Assembly (NCBI GenBank): GCA_023268425.1
Contig: JALRFN010000120.1
Location: 1-10,297, forward strand
Reading direction: 5' to 3'
Length of the DNA: 10,297 nucleotides
Origin: Burkholderiaceae bacterium
GTDB taxonomy: Bacteria > Pseudomonadota > Gammaproteobacteria > Burkholderiales > Burkholderiaceae_C
The notes below the pieces were generated by a model. That model had not been told where the DNA came from. It searched no databases and saw only the letters and a list, made by a program, of their open reading frames with translations. Of the stretch, positions 6,733-10,297 are shown in pieces; position 1 is the stretch's first letter; the number at the start of each line of letters is the position of its first letter. Position numbers and translations under genes: made by a program.

Positions 6733-7464
6733 CTACCCGGACTTGGAGCGGGTTCGTGCGAACACCAAGCCATAAATTGGCACATCGACATGTTGTCGGA
6801 TGGCCGATGCGCAGGCGTTGAGGGTGGCTCCTGTGGTCATCACGTCGTCAACGATCACCACGCCGGTCCCTGCTCGCAGCAGCTCTTGCCGCTGTGGGTT
6901 CAGCCTGAATGCGTCTGCCACTGCGCTTTGCCTGCGTTGGTGGGGCAGGCTGTGTTGATCGGCATCCCAGCGAGTTCGTTCCAACAAGTTGGGGATCGCC
7001 TGGACTTCGCCAACGTGGATGTGGCGTTGGCATTGCTTGGCGAGTTCCCAGGCCTGGTTGAAGCCGCGCTCGCGCAGTTTGGCTGCATGTAAGGGCACGC
7101 CAGTCCAGAGCCACTGCCTCATTTCTGGGGCTTGTCCTTGCCAGGCGGCGACCAAAAAGTGTGCCATGGTTGACGCCAATGCGATGTGTTGCTCGGACTT
7201 CAAGTCGATGACCCACCTCGACCATGGGAATGCGTAGTCCACCGCCGCTACGACGCCTGCCAGTGCTCGCGGGTGACGCAAACAATCACCGCATATCTCG
7301 ACGTGTGGCATGGGTCGTGCACAGCTGGGGCAACGCGGTTGTGGCCTTGTCCACACGCGCAAACACGCCGAGCAACACCGGCTGTGGGCATAGCAAGGCC
7401 AGGCGCCACACAGCAGGCACTGCGATGGCCAGTTGGGCGGCGTGAATTGAGCGAGGAAGGACAT
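6733..7464 (-). CDS. comF: ComF family phosphoribosyltransferase-like protein
   Basis: This is a ComF-family protein of 243 residues (254 if the ATG at 7497 is used). ComF proteins are needed for DNA uptake in naturally transformable bacteria such as Haemophilus, where it is also called Com101/GntX-like. They combine an N-terminal zinc-binding region with a type I phosphoribosyltransferase fold. The zinc region shows cysteine pairs CLLC (16-19), CPSC (45-48) and CGDC (58-61), plus CCSAC between them. The PRPP-binding loop VVIVDDVMTTGAT lies at residues 202-214. Neither ATG has a clear ribosome binding site, so the start is uncertain; the 7464 ATG leaves the more usual short leader before the first cysteine pair. 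It is the first gene of the comF-trmL-kinase-DUF1841 operon and divergent from the methyltransferase gene. Presence of ComF does not prove the strain is transformable. Confidence 0.88.
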   Translation of the reverse strand: MSFLAQFTPPNWPSQCLLCGAWPCYAHSRCCSACLRVWTRPQPRCPSCARPMPHVEICGDCLRHPRALAGVVAAVDYAFPWSRWVIDLKSEQHIALASTMAHFLVAAWQGQAPEMRQWLWTGVPLHAAKLRERGFNQAWELAKQCQRHIHVGEVQAIPNLLERTRWDADQHSLPHQRRQSAVADAFRLNPQRQELLRAGTGVVIVDDVMTTGATLNACASAIRQHVDVPIYGLVFARTRSKSG

Positions 7465-7548
7465 ACACTGATGGTTGGCTTTGGTCGCCCGCCCCATTTG
7501 TTGGGCTTGCGGACGCAGACCGCTTCAGCTCATCTTGTGCCGCTTTTT

Positions 7549-8418
7549 ATGTCCTCGTCAAACGCTCCCATCCCTCATTTGTGTGCCGTGGCCGCCTCGC
7601 GCGAGAGGCGTTTGCTGCAACAACCAAGCGTCTGGTTACACGAGGAATTGGCCGTGCAGATGGCGGCGCGTTTGAAGGTCTTGCGTAGTGCGCCTAAGCA
7701 CTGGCTGGACTGGGCGCCGGAGTGGGGTGGGCAGCGTTCGGCTGCCGCCGTGGGCGCGGTTTTTCCGGCCGCACGGCGTTGGGTTCATCATCCAGACCGT
7801 TCGGCATCTGCGCCATCTGCGCCGTGGTGGCGCCTCGGCACATCGTCATCCCAATGGGACGGTCAGCGCGCTGTGGGCATGGTTTGGGCCAACATGGGCC
7901 TGCGTTCGGTGTTGCATCCAGCGTTGATATTTGGCCAATGGCATCAAGCCTTGGAGCCTGGTGGTTTGCTCATGTTTTCGGCGCTCGGGCCGCACAGCTT
8001 GCAGGCACTGCGAGAGGTTTACGCTGCGTGTGGTTGGGGCGAGGCGGCCACGCCGTTCGTAGACATGCACGATTGGGGCGACCAATTGTTGCAGGCGGGC
8101 TACGCTGATCCGGTGATGGACACCAGCTTTTTGGACCTGACTTATTCGAGTGCTGAGGCGATGCTCCAAGACCTGCGTGCCATGGGCCGAAACACCCACG
8201 ACAGGCGATTCGCGGCCTGTCGCACTCCTCGGTGGCGGCAACAATTGCTGGAGGCCATCGAGTCCGACATGCCTCGCGATGCGCAAGGGCGATTGGTCTT
8301 GTCTTTGGAAGTCATTTGGGGTCATGCTTGGCGCGGTCTGTTGGCGCAGGCGGAGCCTACGACCACCATTTCGGCGAGAGACATGCGAGACATGCTGCGC
8401 CGCAACATCCGTAAATAG
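7549..8418 (+). CDS. BioC-like SAM-dependent methyltransferase with atypical motif I
   Basis: The product is a 289-residue protein resembling class I methyltransferases of the BioC group, which methylate malonyl-ACP to start biotin synthesis. Supporting features are the MVWANMGLRSVLHPALIFGQWHQALEPGGLLMFSALGPHSL region, which matches the BioC core (SNLAVQW then a proline-glycine turn and FTTL/FSTL-like strand), the VDMHDWGDQLLQAGYADPVMDTSFL segment, and the LRAMGRN helix. The expected glycine-rich motif I (DxGxGxG) is replaced by WLDWAPEWGGQ, and the acidic end of the next strand is not clear. The frame is open farther upstream to 7186, but that part is antisense to comF; ATG 7549 follows a T-run, without a clear ribosome binding site. 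No biotin genes are adjacent. It may be a real BioC of this lineage, or a relative with changed or lost activity. Confidence 0.72.
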   Translation: MSSSNAPIPHLCAVAASRERRLLQQPSVWLHEELAVQMAARLKVLRSAPKHWLDWAPEWGGQRSAAAVGAVFPAARRWVHHPDRSASAPSAPWWRLGTSSSQWDGQRAVGMVWANMGLRSVLHPALIFGQWHQALEPGGLLMFSALGPHSLQALREVYAACGWGEAATPFVDMHDWGDQLLQAGYADPVMDTSFLDLTYSSAEAMLQDLRAMGRNTHDRRFAACRTPRWRQQLLEAIESDMPRDAQGRLVLSLEVIWGHAWRGLLAQAEPTTTISARDMRDMLRRNIRK

Positions 8419-8525
8419 TCGCAGACTTATATTCGTTTTGCGTACTTTTGATGCGCAAGCGCAAGATCATTAGGGTTTACCCTTGGTTTTCGAGTCGCGT
8501 TCTGGCGGAAAACCCGTCAATTCTT

Positions 8526-8534
8526 TGCTTTAAT
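8526..8534 (+). promoter_or_regulatory. Candidate extended -10 promoter element of coxB
   Basis: TGCTTTAAT combines the TGn extension with a near-consensus -10 (TTTAAT, 8529-8534). The -35 position has no good match. Transcription would start near 8541, giving a leader of about 60 bases before the ATG at 8601. The arrangement with the following inverted repeat mirrors that at the cytochrome c gene. Confidence 0.42.
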
Positions 8535-8540
8535 CTCGGG

Positions 8541-8554
8541 TTGACATTTATCAA
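8541..8554. promoter_or_regulatory. FNR/ANR-type binding site upstream of coxB
   Basis: TTGACATTTATCAA matches TTGAT-N4-ATCAA at nine of ten conserved positions. It starts 6 bases after the candidate -10, over the expected start of transcription, which is a repressor-type position. The first six bases also read as a perfect -35 hexamer (TTGACA), but nothing like a -10 lies 16-18 bases downstream, so the operator reading is preferred. Confidence 0.58.
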
Positions 8555-8600
8555 CGCTCGTCTGCGGGCGAACATATCTTGTGGAAAAGTGAGTAAAACC

Positions 8601-9800
8601 ATGTTAGTGAGGCAACACGGCTGGTCCGTTTGGCGTTCAATCAAGGGAAAATGGTCTGCTTTGGCAGCAGCGGCTGCTGCCACGGTGAGCACTGCGGCTT
8701 TTGCTGTGAATGATTTGCCCGGTGGCCCCGTCGTCAATGGCTTGAACCTTCAGCCCGCTGCCTCCAAAATCATGGAAGAGTTGCACTGGCTGAACTACTT
8801 CATCCTCGCGATCTGCGTGGTGATTTTTGTGGTGGTGTTTGGCGTGATGTTCTATTCCATCCTGCACCACCGCCGCTCACGCGGCCACGAGGCCAAAGAG
8901 TTGGCGGAACCACTGTGGGTCGAGTTGGGCTGGACCATCGTTCCCTTCTTGATCGTGATCGGCATGGCCTTGCCCGCGACCAAGGTGTTGGTTGCACAAA
9001 AAGACACCTCCAACGCGGACTTGACGGTCAAAGTCACCGGTATGCAGTGGAAGTGGGGTTACGACTACATCAAAGGTGAGGGCGAGGGCATCGGCTTTTT
9101 GTCGACCTTGGACAACAGCCACCGCGTGCTGTCCAACTCGGGCGAACACAAGAACCTGCCTGACGACTACCTGCTGAAAGTGGATCGCCCCTTGGTGGTC
9201 CCGGTCGGGAAAAAAGTGCGTGTGATCACCACCGCAACCGACGTGATTCACGCGTGGTACGTGCCGCGTTTGGGCATCAAGCAAGACGCAATTCCTGGCT
9301 TTGTGCGTGACAACTGGTTCAAAGCTGAAGTGACGGGCGATTTCTATGGGCAGTGCGCTGAGTTGTGCGGCAAAGAGCACGCCTACATGCCCATCCAAGT
9401 CAAGGTGTTGAGCCAGAAGGATTACACCGCTTGGGTCGATGAGCAAAAGAAAGCCATGGCCGCGCTGGCTGATGACCCCAATAAAGTCTGGGAGCAATCG
9501 GCGTTGATTGAGCGTGGTGCCAAGGTTTACGCAGCCAACTGTGCGGCCTGTCACCAGGCCAACGGCAAGGGCGCGGGCCCAATCCTGCCCCTGGACGGTT
9601 CTGCAATCGTCTTGGATGAAAATGCTGGTGCGATGGCCCAGGTGCTGCTGCATGGTCGCAACAACGGCGCCATGCCCGCTTGGAACTCGCTGAGCGATAC
9701 CGAATTGGCAGCCGTCATGACGTTTGCCAAAAACACCTGGTCCAACCGGACTGGTCAAACCGTGCAACCCAAGGCCGTTACTGCCTTGCGTGGCCAATAA
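8601..9800 (+). CDS. coxB: Cytochrome c oxidase subunit II with fused cytochrome c domain
   Basis: The product is a 399-residue subunit II of an aa3/caa3-type heme-copper oxidase, which takes electrons from cytochrome c and passes them to subunit I. A signal peptide (residues 1-35, ending AAFA) is followed by two membrane helices, about 64-88 and 105-125. E108 in WVELGWTIVP matches the Glu at the mouth of the K proton channel. The periplasmic domain has the aromatic MQWKWGYDY and the CuA ligands H217, C252, E254, C256, H260 and M263 (CAELCGKEHAYM). The C-terminal extension is a class I cytochrome c with CAACH at 314-318 and a probable ligand M358 (GAMPAW). The frame is open upstream to 8448, but the signal peptide fits ATG 8601; GTG 8589 would add four residues. 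It is followed after 31 bases by coxA. Confidence 0.95.
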   Translation: MLVRQHGWSVWRSIKGKWSALAAAAAATVSTAAFAVNDLPGGPVVNGLNLQPAASKIMEELHWLNYFILAICVVIFVVVFGVMFYSILHHRRSRGHEAKELAEPLWVELGWTIVPFLIVIGMALPATKVLVAQKDTSNADLTVKVTGMQWKWGYDYIKGEGEGIGFLSTLDNSHRVLSNSGEHKNLPDDYLLKVDRPLVVPVGKKVRVITTATDVIHAWYVPRLGIKQDAIPGFVRDNWFKAEVTGDFYGQCAELCGKEHAYMPIQVKVLSQKDYTAWVDEQKKAMAALADDPNKVWEQSALIERGAKVYAANCAACHQANGKGAGPILPLDGSAIVLDENAGAMAQVLLHGRNNGAMPAWNSLSDTELAAVMTFAKNTWSNRTGQTVQPKAVTALRGQ

Positions 9801-9817
9801 ATTCAACGCGTCGACAT

Positions 9818-9825
9818 AGGAAGGA
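9818..9825 (+). promoter_or_regulatory. Strong ribosome binding site of coxA
   Basis: AGGAAGGA lies 6 bases before the ATG at 9832. It is the clearest Shine-Dalgarno sequence in the window, and it fixes the start so that the histidine-rich N-terminus is part of the protein. Confidence 0.85.
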
Positions 9826-9831
9826 AACGAG

Positions 9832-10297
9832 ATGAGTGCTGTACTGGGCCATCACGATCACGCACACGATGATCACCATCACGCACCTGAAGGCTGGCGC
9901 CGTTGGGTTTTTGCAACCAACCACAAAGACATTGGTACCTTGTACCTGTTGTTCAGTTTCACGATGTTCATCGTGGGTGGTATTTGCGCATTGGGTATCC
10001 GCACAGAGCTGTTCTACCCTGGTTTGCAGGTGATCAACCCCGAGTTGTTCAACCAGTTCACGACCATGCACGGCTTGATCATGGTGTTTGGCGCGATCAT
10101 GCCCGCCTTCGTGGGCTTCGCCAACTGGATGTTGCCCTTGCAAATTGGCGCTTCTGACATGGCATTTGCGCGCATGAACAACTTCAGCTTCTGGCTGATG
10201 ATCCCTGCCGCCATCATGCTGGTAGCGGCCTTCTTCATGCCGGGCGGCGCACCGTCAGCTGGCTGGACGCTGTACGCGCCGCTGACGCTGCAAATGG
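9832..10297 (+). CDS. ctaD: Cytochrome c oxidase subunit I, N-terminal part (cut by window edge)
   Basis: The first 155 codons of subunit I (CoxA/CtaD), the catalytic proton-pumping subunit of the heme-copper oxidase. The start of the family is plain: WRRWVFATNHKDIGTLYLLF at 22-41 begins helix 1, TTMHGLIMVFGAIMP carries H80, which by homology ligates the low-spin heme a, and WMLPLQIGASDMAFARMNNFSFW carries D109, the entry of the D proton channel, plus the channel asparagines. The acid is thus conserved, though the usual GAPDM reads GASDM. The first 17 residues hold seven histidines (HHDHAHDDHHH) facing the cytoplasm. The gene lies 31 bases after coxB in one operon. CuB and heme a3 ligands are beyond the right edge. 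Confidence 0.96.
   Translation, partial: MSAVLGHHDHAHDDHHHAPEGWRRWVFATNHKDIGTLYLLFSFTMFIVGGICALGIRTELFYPGLQVINPELFNQFTTMHGLIMVFGAIMPAFVGFANWMLPLQIGASDMAFARMNNFSFWLMIPAAIMLVAAFFMPGGAPSAGWTLYAPLTLQM

Noticed and set aside
7186..7548. Upstream extension of the BioC-like reading frame
   Set aside because: These codons are antisense to comF, including its zinc region; homology-like sequence begins only after the ATG at 7549.
7532..7561. Possible minus-strand promoter for comF (TTGACG at 7556-7561 and CAAGAT at 7532-7537, 18 bp apart)
   Set aside because: The -35 is good but the -10 matches only three of six positions, and the -35 lies inside the divergent coding region; not strong enough to list.
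8451..8464. TGCGCAAGCGCA hairpin after the BioC-like gene as a terminator
   Set aside because: The stem is only four to five base pairs and no T-run follows, so it is too weak to call.
8541..8546. TTGACA as a perfect -35 hexamer for coxB
   Set aside because: The bases 16-18 bp downstream are GC-rich (around GCGGGC), and the nearest AT-rich hexamers are about 26 bp away. The hexamer is better explained as half of an FNR-type inverted repeat.
8877..9806. Long open frame of about 309 codons on the minus strand across coxB
   Set aside because: It is antisense to the conserved coxB gene with all its metal ligands, and its translation resembles no family I know. It is a by-product of codon bias.

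Overview
The window looks like chromosomal DNA of a betaproteobacterium, most likely order Burkholderiales, family Comamonadaceae. The reasons are moderately high GC, strong similarity by eye to that group's versions of DUF1841, ComF, TrmL and a BioC-like methyltransferase, and an aa3/caa3-type cytochrome oxidase whose subunit II carries a fused cytochrome c domain. The family assignment is recognition from memory, not a search. No RNA gene, insertion sequence, prophage or CRISPR array is visible, and the genes are tightly packed.

Layout. (1) 1-450, minus: the first 150 codons of a GspE/PulE-type secretion or pilus ATPase, running off the left edge. (2) 518-3153, minus: a compact operon reading MoxR-type AAA+ ATPase, then a GNAT acetyltransferase, then a CoxE-like von Willebrand A protein. 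(3) 3270-3938, plus: a periplasmic diheme cytochrome c of the c4 type, followed by a near-ideal hairpin terminator. (4) 4045-7464, minus: a four-gene operon with overlapping or nearly abutting genes, ComF-like phosphoribosyltransferase, tRNA methyltransferase TrmL, a membrane hybrid histidine kinase and a DUF1841 protein. It converges on the cytochrome gene at the shared terminator. (5) 7549-8418, plus: a BioC-like methyltransferase with an eroded SAM-binding motif, divergent from comF. (6) 8601-10297, plus: coxB, then the start of coxA/ctaD, the core of a terminal cytochrome c oxidase, cut by the right edge.

How the genes work together. The clearest functional link is between regions 3 and 6. 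The c4-type cytochrome is a plausible electron carrier to the caa3-type oxidase. Upstream of each lies an inverted repeat matching the FNR/ANR/DNR family site: TTGAT-N4-ATCAA before the cytochrome and TTGAC-N4-ATCAA before coxB. Both sit a few bases downstream of a plausible -10 element, over the expected transcription start. That is a repressor-like position, suggesting both genes are shut down together when oxygen is low. This is the most interesting observation here. The MoxR/VWA pair is a known type of chaperone-like module, but its client is unknown and an acetyltransferase lies between its two partners. Nothing in the window is clearly a wholly new system.
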